The notes under the pieces: model-generated
What the model saw: only the letters and a program-made list of their open reading frames with translations
What the model was told of the DNA's origin: nothing
The model's database searches: none
Assembly: GCF_000715015.1 (NCBI RefSeq)
Contig: NZ_JMIW01000001.1
Location: forward strand, 372,001 to 436,000
From: Erythrobacter longus
GTDB taxonomy: Bacteria; Pseudomonadota; Alphaproteobacteria; Sphingomonadales; Sphingomonadaceae
Length of the DNA: 64,000 nucleotides
Direction: 5' to 3'
Program-made: the position numbers and the translations under genes
In this document: one piece after another, positions 16,626 to 24,368 of the stretch
Layout of the letters: every line of letters begins with the position of its first letter
How positions within the stretch are numbered: position 1 is the first letter of the stretch

Positions 16626-18192
16626 GAAAACTCCCTATTACATAACCACCGCGATCAATTACCCCAACGGCCGCCCGCACATCGGGCACGCTTATGAGGG
16701 GATTGCCGCTGATGTTATCGCCCGCTTTCAAAGGCTGCAGGGCCGCGAAGTGCGGTTCCAGACGGGGACCGATGAACACGGCCTCAAAATGGCGCGCAAA
16801 GCCGAAGAACAAGGCCGCACAGCGCGTGAGCTTGCCGATGAAATGTCGGGGTATTTCCATGAGATGGACGCGAAACTGAATATCAGTTTTGACCGCTTCA
16901 TCCGCACCGTAGAGCCCGACCACCACCGCGCCAGCCAAGCCATCTGGCAGCGCATGGCGGATGCCGGGGACCTTTATCTTGACCGCTACGAAGGGTGGTA
17001 TTCGGTTCGCGATGAGGCCTATTATGACGAAAGCGAGCTGAAAGAGGGCGAGGGCGGCGAAAAGCTCTCCCCGCAAGACACTCCTGTCGAATGGACCGTT
17101 GAGGAAAGCTGGTTCTTCCGTCTTTCAAAGTATCAAGAACCACTGCTTGAGCTGTTGAAATCACCCGGTTTTCTAGAGCCTGCAAGCCGCCGGAACGAAA
17201 TGATTGCCTTTGTCGAACAGGGCCTTCGCGATCTCTCGGTTAGCCGGACGAGCTTTGACTGGGGCGTGAAGGTGCCCGGTTCCGACAATCACGTCATGTA
17301 TGTCTGGGTCGATGCGTTGACCAACTATCTCACCGGTCTCGGTTTCCCCGATGAGACGGAAAATATGGCCAAGTTCTGGCCCGCCGACCTGCACTTGATC
17401 GGTAAGGACATCGTCCGGTTCCACACAATCTACTGGCCAGCATTTCTGATGAGCGCCAAGCTGCCCGTGCCAAAGAAGGTGTTCGGGCACGGTTTCTTGC
17501 TCGCCCGCGGCGGTGAGAAGATGAGCAAAAGCCTTGGCAATGTCATCGATCCGCTTGAATTGGCTGAGACTTTCGGGGTCGACACCTTACGCTATTTCCT
17601 CATGCGCGAAGTCGCCTTTGGCAAGGACGGCACCTATTCTCCCGAGGCGATTGTCGAACGATCCAACGGTGAGCTTGGCAATGCGTTTGGTAACCTCGCA
17701 CAGCGCACGCTTGGCTTCATGGCCAAGAACCTTGATGGCAATCTGCCAGCGATCCACGGCCATACGGATGCCGACAATGCGCTGTTCCAAACTCTGGACA
17801 CAGCGATTGCGAAAGATATCCCGCAAGCCTTTGAACAATTGGCACTTCAACAAGCGGTTGAGCTTTGGCTTCAGGCGGTTTTTGCCTGCAATGCCTATAT
17901 TGATGCAGCGGCTCCCTGGGCGCTTCGCAAGACCGATCCAGAGCGGATGGAAACCGTTCTTGCAACGCTCTACATCTGCATTGCGCAACTGGCGGTTGCG
18001 ATCCAACCCGTCATTCCGACAAGCGCTGGTAAATTGCTCGATATGCTGGGTGTTGGGGAGGAGCTTCGGACCTACGAGGCTATTCGCTCTCACTGGTATT
18101 CGCCGCTAGCGGAAAGCGATTTTCAGATTGAAAAGCCAACGCCGCTGTTCCCGCGCCTGGAACTTCCCGCAGAGGTGGAGGAGGGCGCCTGA
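16612..18192 (+). CDS. metG: Methionyl-tRNA synthetase
   Basis: Class I synthetase of 526 residues. It has the HIGH motif (NGRPHIGHAYEG), the KMSKS motif (GGEKMSKSLGNVIDP) and the anticodon-binding alpha-helical domain. The knot region (YEGWYSVRDEAYYDE) has no zinc cysteines, and there is no C-terminal tRNA-binding EMAP-like domain. The start MPEAEKTPYYITT at 16612 is chosen since the 24 extra upstream codons are holB sequence in another frame. The final TGA shares a base with the tatD ATG (TGATG). Confidence 0.96.
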   Translation: MPEAEKTPYYITTAINYPNGRPHIGHAYEGIAADVIARFQRLQGREVRFQTGTDEHGLKMARKAEEQGRTARELADEMSGYFHEMDAKLNISFDRFIRTVEPDHHRASQAIWQRMADAGDLYLDRYEGWYSVRDEAYYDESELKEGEGGEKLSPQDTPVEWTVEESWFFRLSKYQEPLLELLKSPGFLEPASRRNEMIAFVEQGLRDLSVSRTSFDWGVKVPGSDNHVMYVWVDALTNYLTGLGFPDETENMAKFWPADLHLIGKDIVRFHTIYWPAFLMSAKLPVPKKVFGHGFLLARGGEKMSKSLGNVIDPLELAETFGVDTLRYFLMREVAFGKDGTYSPEAIVERSNGELGNAFGNLAQRTLGFMAKNLDGNLPAIHGHTDADNALFQTLDTAIAKDIPQAFEQLALQQAVELWLQAVFACNAYIDAAAPWALRKTDPERMETVLATLYICIAQLAVAIQPVIPTSAGKLLDMLGVGEELRTYEAIRSHWYSPLAESDFQIEKPTPLFPRLELPAEVEEGA

Positions 18193-18968
18193 TGCTCATC
18201 GATAGCCACTGTCACCTTGAGTATAAGGGGCTTGTCGAGGATCAAGCAGGCGTGTTGTCTCGTGCACGAGACGCAGGGGTGGGGGCGTTTCTCAATATCT
18301 CCACCAAACAGTCCGAGTGGGCACAAGTTGTCGCCACCGCGAACCGTGAGCCGGACGTTTTTGCCAGCGTCGGCATTCACCCGCACGCAGCCGACGACCA
18401 CAAAGAGCTGGACCGGGCCACGCTTTATGAAGCAACCCAAGACCCGCGAGTGATCGCAATTGGCGAGACCGGGCTCGACTATTTCTACGAATATTCAGAC
18501 CGTAAGGTTCAAGCCGACCTGTTCCGCATGCATATCGATGTCGCGCGTGAGACGGGTTTGCCCGTTATCATTCACACCCGTGATGCCGAAGACGATACCT
18601 ATGCAATTCTCGCTGAAGAAATGGAGAAGGGGGCCTTTCCCGCTCTCATCCACTGCTTCACCGCATCGGCGGAATTTGGCCGCAAGGTGCTGGAATTGGG
18701 CCTCACCATATCGTTGTCCGGGATCGTAACTTTCAAGAATGCCAAAGACTTGCAAGCCGTGGCAAAGGAAGTTCCTGAAGATCGCCTGCTTGTGGAAACG
18801 GACAGTCCATTCCTCGCCCCGGTCCCGCACCGGGGGAAATCGTGCGAACCTGCTTTTGTCGCGGATACGGCGCGGTTTGTGGCAGACTTGCGCGGCACCG
18901 ATCCAGAGCAGCTTGCCAAAGAGACCACGCGCAATTTCACTAAGCTTTTTACAAAGGCGGCCTTGTGA
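18192..18968 (+). CDS. TatD family metal-dependent hydrolase (DNase)
   Basis: TIM-barrel metallo-nuclease of 258 residues. The N-terminal metal motif is DSHCHLEY, followed by VGIHPHAADD, IGETGLDYFYEYSD, VIIHTRDAEDDT, LIHCFTASAEFG and LVETDSPFLAPVPHRGK, all TatD signatures. Members act as 3'-5' exonucleases on DNA/RNA and in DNA repair. Its place between metG and the MBL gene is a common bacterial arrangement. YcfH-like is the closest description. Confidence 0.92.
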   Translation: MLIDSHCHLEYKGLVEDQAGVLSRARDAGVGAFLNISTKQSEWAQVVATANREPDVFASVGIHPHAADDHKELDRATLYEATQDPRVIAIGETGLDYFYEYSDRKVQADLFRMHIDVARETGLPVIIHTRDAEDDTYAILAEEMEKGAFPALIHCFTASAEFGRKVLELGLTISLSGIVTFKNAKDLQAVAKEVPEDRLLVETDSPFLAPVPHRGKSCEPAFVADTARFVADLRGTDPEQLAKETTRNFTKLFTKAAL

Positions 18969-19747
18969 AAGTCATTATGCTTGGGTCTGGCACGTCGACG
19001 GGCGTACCACGCGTCGGCGGCGAAGATGGCACTGGCGATTGGGGAGCATGCGATCCAGATGAACCGCGCAACAGGCGTTCCAGGGTCTCAATTGCGATTG
19101 AAAGCAACGATGGCGCGCGGGTATTGATCGACACAAGCTCTGATTGCCGGGCACAGCTTCTTGCAAACAAGATCAACCATTTAGATGCCGTATTTTGGAC
19201 GCATGATCATGCCGATCATTGCCACGGGATCGATGATCTTCGCGTCCTTCGCTATGGCCGCGGCGGTCCCATTCCCGGCTATGCGCACACCGAAACCGTC
19301 CGCCGCTTGCGCCAGCGTTTTGGCTATGTTTTTGCAGGCCAAGAAGACTATCCCACGATTTGCACAATCGACTCTCTCGACCGATTGCGCATGGTCGCAG
19401 GGTTTGGTGTTGAGTGGTGCCAGATGGAGCATGGCCCGGGCGAAACCACTGGTTTTCGCTTCGATGCCGACGGAAAGTCTATCGCGTACACTACTGATTT
19501 TTCACGTATTTCAGAAGATATGATCGATCTTTGTGATGACGTCGACATTCTTGTGAGCGATTGTCTCCGGCGCGAACCACATCCAACCCATGCGCATTTG
19601 GCGATGGCTATCGAGCTTGCGCAGCGTTCGGGCGCAAAGAAACTTGTTCTCAGCCATCTCGACAAGAGCATGGATTATCGGACATTGTGCGATGAAGTGC
19701 CGGACTTTGTGACAGTCGGCTATGATGGTTTGGAGATGACAGCATGA
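18965..19747 (+). CDS. MBL-fold metallo-hydrolase (PhnP-like)
   Basis: GTG start inside the tatD stop (four-base overlap). The 260 residues begin VIMLGSGTSTGVPRVGG, characteristic of the PhnP/lipoyltransferase-associated MBL group, and carry the zinc motif WTHDHADHCHGID, an aspartate-containing YTTDFS and late histidines (SHLD). Relatives hydrolyse cyclic phosphodiesters (PhnP); no phosphonate genes are near, so the natural substrate is unknown. The start of a 60-codon gene overlaps its stop. Confidence 0.87.
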   Translation: MKVIMLGSGTSTGVPRVGGEDGTGDWGACDPDEPRNRRSRVSIAIESNDGARVLIDTSSDCRAQLLANKINHLDAVFWTHDHADHCHGIDDLRVLRYGRGGPIPGYAHTETVRRLRQRFGYVFAGQEDYPTICTIDSLDRLRMVAGFGVEWCQMEHGPGETTGFRFDADGKSIAYTTDFSRISEDMIDLCDDVDILVSDCLRREPHPTHAHLAMAIELAQRSGAKKLVLSHLDKSMDYRTLCDEVPDFVTVGYDGLEMTA

Positions 19748-19926
19748 ACGAAGGCATGATTATCTCGATTGTGGCGATGATCGGTTGGCTGATCCTTGCG
19801 GGCGGCGCGTTGGCAAGCTTTCGTCTTGGGTGGAGCAAACTCGCGCAAATGGCGCTGGTGTGGTTTGCGATCTTTGCAGGTTTGTTTGTGGTTGCCGATT
19901 TGTTGGGGGCACGGCTGCCGAGCTGA
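19744..19926 (+). CDS. Small membrane protein, unknown function
   Basis: The 60-residue product has two predicted membrane helices (about residues 5-25 and 34-53) separated by a short basic segment (SFRLGWSKL). The ATG overlaps the upstream stop (ATGA), and the gene ends the dacC-like/tmk/holB/metG/tatD/MBL row, so it is very likely translated. I recognise no family. It could be a membrane regulator or structural microprotein. Confidence 0.6.
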   Translation: MNEGMIISIVAMIGWLILAGGALASFRLGWSKLAQMALVWFAIFAGLFVVADLLGARLPS

Positions 19927-19955
19927 ACCCTCTGCGCCATGGCACTCTATTTAAC

Positions 19956-19969
19956 ATAATATATATTAT
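19956..19969. promoter_or_regulatory. AT-only palindrome ahead of mazG
   Basis: ATAATATATATTAT is a perfect 14-bp palindrome of A/T only in a GC-rich context, 33 bases before the mazG GTG start. It may hold a -10 element for mazG or bind a protein; nothing more can be said from sequence. Confidence 0.3.
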
Positions 19970-20002
19970 CAACCCGGCGTATCAGATTGGAACCCTTCGC
20001 AC

Positions 20003-20809
20003 GTGACCCAAAATCCTGAGTCCCCTCAGATCGAACGGCTGCTCAAAATTATGGCCCGTTTACGCGATCCTGTTCACGGCTGTGAATGGGACACCGCGCA
20101 AAATTTTGGAACAATCGCGCCTTACACCATCGAAGAAGCCTACGAAGTCGCCGACGCTATCGAGCGTGACGACATGCAGGATCTAAAGTCGGAACTCGGC
20201 GATCTCCTTTTGCAGGTCGTATTCCACGCGCAGATGGCAGCCGAGGCTGGACATTTCACTTTTGAAGACGTTGCCCGCTCGATCAGCGACAAAATGGAAA
20301 GTCGCCACCCGCACATTTTTGGCAGTGAAGATGGAACCATGACACACGAGCGCTGGGAAGACATCAAGGCAAAAGAGCGTGCGCAGACAGGCGACGTGAG
20401 CGCACTTGATGGGGTCGCCAAAGCTTTGCCTGCGTTGATGCGGTCCGATAAACTGCAGAAACGCGCGGCCCGCGTCGGATTTGAATGGCACGATCTCAAA
20501 GGCCCATTGGCCAAACTTGAGGAAGAACTTGAAGAGCTTGACGCTGCTAATGTCGCTGCAAATGACGATGAAAAGCTTATGGAAGCCGGCGATGTTCTTT
20601 TCGTCGCCGTCAACATCGTTCGCAGATACGGGGTTGATCCGGAACAAGCGTTGAGAGCCTCAAACTCCAAGTTCGAAAGCCGTTTCCATGCAATGGAAGC
20701 CTTGGCCAAGGCGGACGGGACGGACTTCGCCACGCTTTCGCTCGACCAACAGGAGGCCTATTGGCAAAGGGTCAAGGCGCAGGAAAAAGCCAAGAACCCA
20801 GAACTATAA
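20003..20809 (+). CDS. mazG: Nucleoside triphosphate pyrophosphohydrolase MazG
   Basis: House-cleaning enzyme hydrolysing (d)NTPs to monophosphates. The 268 residues start with GTG and contain the MazG core twice: CEWDTAQNFGTIAPYTIEEA...DLKSELGDLLLQVVFHAQMA with ExxED-type metal residues, and a weaker C-terminal copy (KLEEELEELDAA...LMEAGDVLFVAVNIVRRYG). Length matches full-length E. coli-type MazG. It converges on hflX and the two stop regions overlap by six bases. Confidence 0.94.
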   Translation: MTQNPESPQIERLLKIMARLRDPVHGCEWDTAQNFGTIAPYTIEEAYEVADAIERDDMQDLKSELGDLLLQVVFHAQMAAEAGHFTFEDVARSISDKMESRHPHIFGSEDGTMTHERWEDIKAKERAQTGDVSALDGVAKALPALMRSDKLQKRAARVGFEWHDLKGPLAKLEEELEELDAANVAANDDEKLMEAGDVLFVAVNIVRRYGVDPEQALRASNSKFESRFHAMEALAKADGTDFATLSLDQQEAYWQRVKAQEKAKNPEL

Positions 20810-22105
20810 CGTCGTGTACTGACCCATTTCCTTAGGATTGAGGCGAACGGTCATACGCCGCATGGGGCCTTGCTCCCCTTCCCCAGCGTCCTCATCCACA
20901 ATCACCTCACCGTGGGCATGAAGCCAAGCGATGCGCCGGCCATCCGAGACCGGAATGGTAACCGTTACCTCGCTGGCTTTTTCGGTGAGAATTTCTGCAA
21001 TGCGCGCCTCAAGATCCTCTAATCCTTGACCATTGGCCGCCGAAACAAGCACCGCATCCTGGCTTTGTGCCGCCTCGCGCAGCTCCTCGGCTCGCTCCTC
21101 GTCGAGAAGATCGGCCTTGTTCCACACTTCAAGGATCGGAACTTCGCTGTGCCCGCTGTCTGCATCAACCACGCCAAGGTCAGAGAGGATTTCCATCACC
21201 TGCTTTTTTTGCGCAGCATGGGCCGGATTGGCCATATCGCGCACGTGGCAGATGATATCGGCGCCCGTGACCTCTTCGAGGGTCGCGCGAAAAGCAGCGA
21301 CCAGTTGTGTCGGAAGGTCCGAGATAAAGCCCACTGTGTCCGAAAGGATGGCTTTTTCGACGCCTGGCAAGCTGACCGCGCGCATTGTCGGGTCCAGCGT
21401 TGCAAACAAAAGATCCTCCGCCATCACGTCCGCACCGGTCAAGTGATTGAATAGCGTTGATTTTCCAGCATTAGTATAACCGACGAGCGCAATCACGGGC
21501 CAAGGTGCCCTTCCCCGCCTTGCACGGTGAAGCTGCCGGGTCTTGCGCACCTGCTCCAACTCCCGGCGCAGGCGTCCCATACGCTGACGGATCATCCGTC
21601 TGTCCGCTTCGATCTGGGTTTCGCCGGGACCGCCAAGGAAGCCAAAGCCGCCGCGCTGGCGCTCAAGGTGGGTCCACGACCGGACAAGCCGGCTTTGCTG
21701 GTAATCAAGGTGGGCAAGCTCGACCTGCAGTCGCCCTTCGGCAGTGGCCGCGCGCTCACCAAAGATTTCAAGGATTAGTCCTGTGCGATCAATGACTTTG
21801 CGCTTGAGTTTGTCTTCAAGATTACGCTGTTGAATAGGCGTTAGAGCGCCGTCAACAATGACAAGCTCGCACTCATATTGTTCACAAATGGTCGCGATAT
21901 TTTCGACCTGACCCGAACCAAAGAGGGTGTTGGGCTGCATCTGACGCACGGGCATGACGGCGCTGTGTGCGATGATTACCCCGATCGCCAAGGCCAGTCC
22001 TTCTGCCTCTGCCAATCGTTCTTTGGCATCAAGGTCGTAGGACAAGCTCCTGATATCAGGGCACAAAACAAGGCACCGCGCACCGCGCGTTACCTCGTCC
22101 ATCAA
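20804..22105 (-). CDS. hflX: GTPase HflX
   Basis: Ribosome-binding GTPase of 433 residues that rescues stalled or heat-damaged ribosomes. It has an N-terminal HflX domain (GSGQVENIA, ELVIVDGALTPIQQRNLE), the central region ELAHLDYQQSRL...GGFGFLGGPGETQIE, then the G domain with G1 GYTNAGKST, G3 SDTVGFISDLP and G4 NKADL. It lies 14 bases after hfq in the conserved hfq-hflX order, last in the Ntr block. Confidence 0.95.
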   Translation of the reverse strand: MMDEVTRGARCLVLCPDIRSLSYDLDAKERLAEAEGLALAIGVIIAHSAVMPVRQMQPNTLFGSGQVENIATICEQYECELVIVDGALTPIQQRNLEDKLKRKVIDRTGLILEIFGERAATAEGRLQVELAHLDYQQSRLVRSWTHLERQRGGFGFLGGPGETQIEADRRMIRQRMGRLRRELEQVRKTRQLHRARRGRAPWPVIALVGYTNAGKSTLFNHLTGADVMAEDLLFATLDPTMRAVSLPGVEKAILSDTVGFISDLPTQLVAAFRATLEEVTGADIICHVRDMANPAHAAQKKQVMEILSDLGVVDADSGHSEVPILEVWNKADLLDEERAEELREAAQSQDAVLVSAANGQGLEDLEARIAEILTEKASEVTVTIPVSDGRRIAWLHAHGEVIVDEDAGEGEQGPMRRMTVRLNPKEMGQYTTL

Positions 22106-22119
22106 GGTTTCATCAAAGC

Positions 22120-22722
22120 TCAGTAGTCGTCCTCAAAGCCATCGTCGGCGTCATCGACGTCTTCATCATCGCTGCCATCATAGTCAGGGTCGTCTGACAA
22201 ATCGACTGGGCTTGCTGGCTGGATCGTTGAAACAGCGTGCTTGTACGCAAGTTGCACCGCGCCATCACGCTCAAGCAGCATGCAGAACAGGTCAAAAGCA
22301 GCAATTCTGCCTTGGAGCATGACGCCGTTCACGAGGAACATAGTCACTTGCACGCCTGAATCGCTCACACGGCTCAAAAATACGTCCTGAAGCAGGCGTT
22401 GTTTGCCTGAGCCATTGCGATTGCTGAATTGTTCCGCATCTACGCTTGCGCCCGGCATGATTGTCGAGATCGCATGCTTGTACACAAGCTGCGACTGTCC
22501 GTCGCGCCGTAAAAGGATCGAGAAATTGTCGAACCATGTGACAATCCCTTGAAGTTTCACGCCTTTTACAAGGAACATGGTCACAGGCGTCTTATTCTTG
22601 CGAAGAAGATTTAGAAACGCATCCTGCAGATTGCCTTGTGGCTTACCGCCGCCAGAGCGGCTCGGTTGTCCTTCACCAGAGGCTGGACGGGGGCGTGGAG
22701 AGAGGGTTCGCCCACTGGACAT
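22120..22722 (-). CDS. hfq: Tandem-domain RNA chaperone Hfq
   Basis: sRNA/mRNA chaperone, here 200 residues because it holds two complete Sm domains instead of one. Domain 1 (about 30-92) reads [40 protein letters not shown] and [10 protein letters not shown]. Domain 2 (about 108-170) reads [40 protein letters not shown] and [10 protein letters not shown]. Both keep the proximal-face Gln-Asp and Tyr-Lys-His residues. Domain 1 keeps some basic rim character (RKNK) while domain 2 does not (RVSDSG), and the distal-face Lys of domain 1 (VKLQG) is Met in domain 2. The C-terminus is strongly acidic. AGGAG lies about 8 bases before the ATG. Such chains should assemble as three chains per ring. Confidence 0.95.
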   Translation of the reverse strand: MSSGRTLSPRPRPASGEGQPSRSGGGKPQGNLQDAFLNLLRKNKTPVTMFLVKGVKLQGIVTWFDNFSILLRRDGQSQLVYKHAISTIMPGASVDAEQFSNRNGSGKQRLLQDVFLSRVSDSGVQVTMFLVNGVMLQGRIAAFDLFCMLLERDGAVQLAYKHAVSTIQPASPVDLSDDPDYDGSDDEDVDDADDGFEDDY

Positions 22723-22892
22723 ATTATATGCTCCTATTTTTGGTAGCCGTCTTTACGGTCCACATTCTCATTACTCCCTCATGAATTTTCGGAGCAACTC
22801 AGAGGTATAATGGCGATTGTGCAACCAAGCCGCAATGGCTGATTTGCTTAATAGCGCGATAATGCGCTTTTCTTCGGGCGAACAATTTGAGT

Positions 22893-24278
22893 TTACTTGC
22901 GCTCGACTTCGCGTCGGTCCGCCATCCCTAAAAGCTTGAGTTTACGGTGCAATGCCGAACGTTCCATTCCAATGAAAGTGGCCGTTTTGGAAATATTTCC
23001 CGAGAAACGGCGGATCTGAATGGTCAGATATTCGCGTTCAAAACTTTCACGGGCCTCGCGCAAAGGCACGCCCATCATGGCGGTTAGACCTTCGCCCGAA
23101 TTGACCATTCTGCCGCCAGTCACTTCAGCAGGAAGCATGTCCGTTTCCACGCTCGTCAAGCGTTCGCGCGGGGTCATGATGATGGTGCGTTCCACGACAT
23201 TGCGCAATTGGCGCACGTTGCCAGGCCAGTCGTACGCCTGGAGCGCTGCCATGGCCTCTTCGCTGATCGCAGGAGGCGGGATGCCCTGATCGCTCGAATA
23301 GCGGGTAAAGAAATGTTCAGCCAGAGCAGGAATGTCGTCGCGCCGGTCGGCCAAGGAGGGGACGGCCACCGGGACCACGTTAAGGCGGTAGAAGAGGTCT
23401 TCACGGAACCGCTTCTCTTCCATTTCAAGCGGAAGATCCCGCGATGTCGAGGAAACAACGCGCACATCCACCCCGATTTGACGGCTGCCGCCAACGCGAA
23501 GGAAGCTTTGCTCTGTCAAAACCCTCAAGATGCGCGCCTGTGTGGAGAGCGGCATATCGGCCACCTCATCAAGGTACAAAGTGCCCCCATCAGCCAGTTC
23601 GAGAAGGCCGGGCTTCACCTGCCTCCCGTCGACCTCTTCCCCGAAAAGCTCTTGCTCAAAGCGTTCAGGGGTGATGCGTGCAGAATTCACGAGGACAAAC
23701 GCAGCATCAGCCCGGTTGCTCCACGCGTGAAGCATTCGCGCAGCAACTTCCTTACCGGCACCCGCTGGGCCTGTAATCATTACCCGGCTGCCGGTGTTGG
23801 CAACGCGTTTCAGGGTCGCGCGCACCGTGTTGATTGCTGGCGAGTTACCGGTGAAATCCGGATCACCCCATTTGGATTCGCGCAGCTGCGTGTTCTCACG
23901 GCGCAAACGCTCGGTTTCTGTCGCGCGTTCGACCAGTAGCAGCAGGCGCTCGGCCTCAAACGGCTTTTCGATAAAGTCCATTGCGCCGCGCCCGACGGCA
24001 GAAACAGCGGTGTCGATATTCCCGTGGCCTGAAAAAATGATGACAGGAAGGTCAGGTTCGCGCGCCTTGATCGCATCAAGAGTTTCCAGCCCGTCCATCT
24101 CGCTGCCATGCAGCCACACATCGAGCAAGACCAAGCTTGGACGGCGTTCATCAACCGCAGCAAGCGCGCTGGTGGAGTCGGCAGCGGTGCGGCACTCATA
24201 GCCTTCATCACCCAGAACGCCGGCGACAAGATCGCGAATGTCGCGTTCATCATCAACAATCAGGATATCAATCGACAT
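22893..24278 (-). CDS. ntrX: Response regulator NtrX, GAFTGA-less
   Basis: Partner of NtrY in nitrogen/redox and envelope control. The 461 residues comprise a receiver domain (phospho-Asp in LVLLDVWLHG, about 53), an AAA+ domain with Walker A GPAGAGKE and Walker B GTLYLDEVADMP, and a Fis-type helix-turn-helix (NISKTATFIGMERSALHRKL). Where sigma-54 activators have GAFTGA after ELFGHE, this protein has ELFGEEVDGRQVKPGLLE, so it should not open sigma-54 promoters. It follows ntrY after 90 bases. Confidence 0.93.
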   Translation of the reverse strand: MSIDILIVDDERDIRDLVAGVLGDEGYECRTAADSTSALAAVDERRPSLVLLDVWLHGSEMDGLETLDAIKAREPDLPVIIFSGHGNIDTAVSAVGRGAMDFIEKPFEAERLLLLVERATETERLRRENTQLRESKWGDPDFTGNSPAINTVRATLKRVANTGSRVMITGPAGAGKEVAARMLHAWSNRADAAFVLVNSARITPERFEQELFGEEVDGRQVKPGLLELADGGTLYLDEVADMPLSTQARILRVLTEQSFLRVGGSRQIGVDVRVVSSTSRDLPLEMEEKRFREDLFYRLNVVPVAVPSLADRRDDIPALAEHFFTRYSSDQGIPPPAISEEAMAALQAYDWPGNVRQLRNVVERTIIMTPRERLTSVETDMLPAEVTGGRMVNSGEGLTAMMGVPLREARESFEREYLTIQIRRFSGNISKTATFIGMERSALHRKLKLLGMADRREVERK

Positions 24279-24368
24279 GCGCCCCTCCGTAAAATGTATT
24301 CAGTCCAAAAGAGGGGTTCGGGTTTGATCGAAAGTACAACAGGTGGTCACTCATGTAATTGTGGTCGG

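Noticed and set aside
22723..22892. Possible trkA or small gene between ntrX and hfq
   Set aside because: In other alphaproteobacteria trkA can be here, but the 170 bases hold no open frame with a start signal; only a weak AGCGC/GCGCT hairpin is seen.
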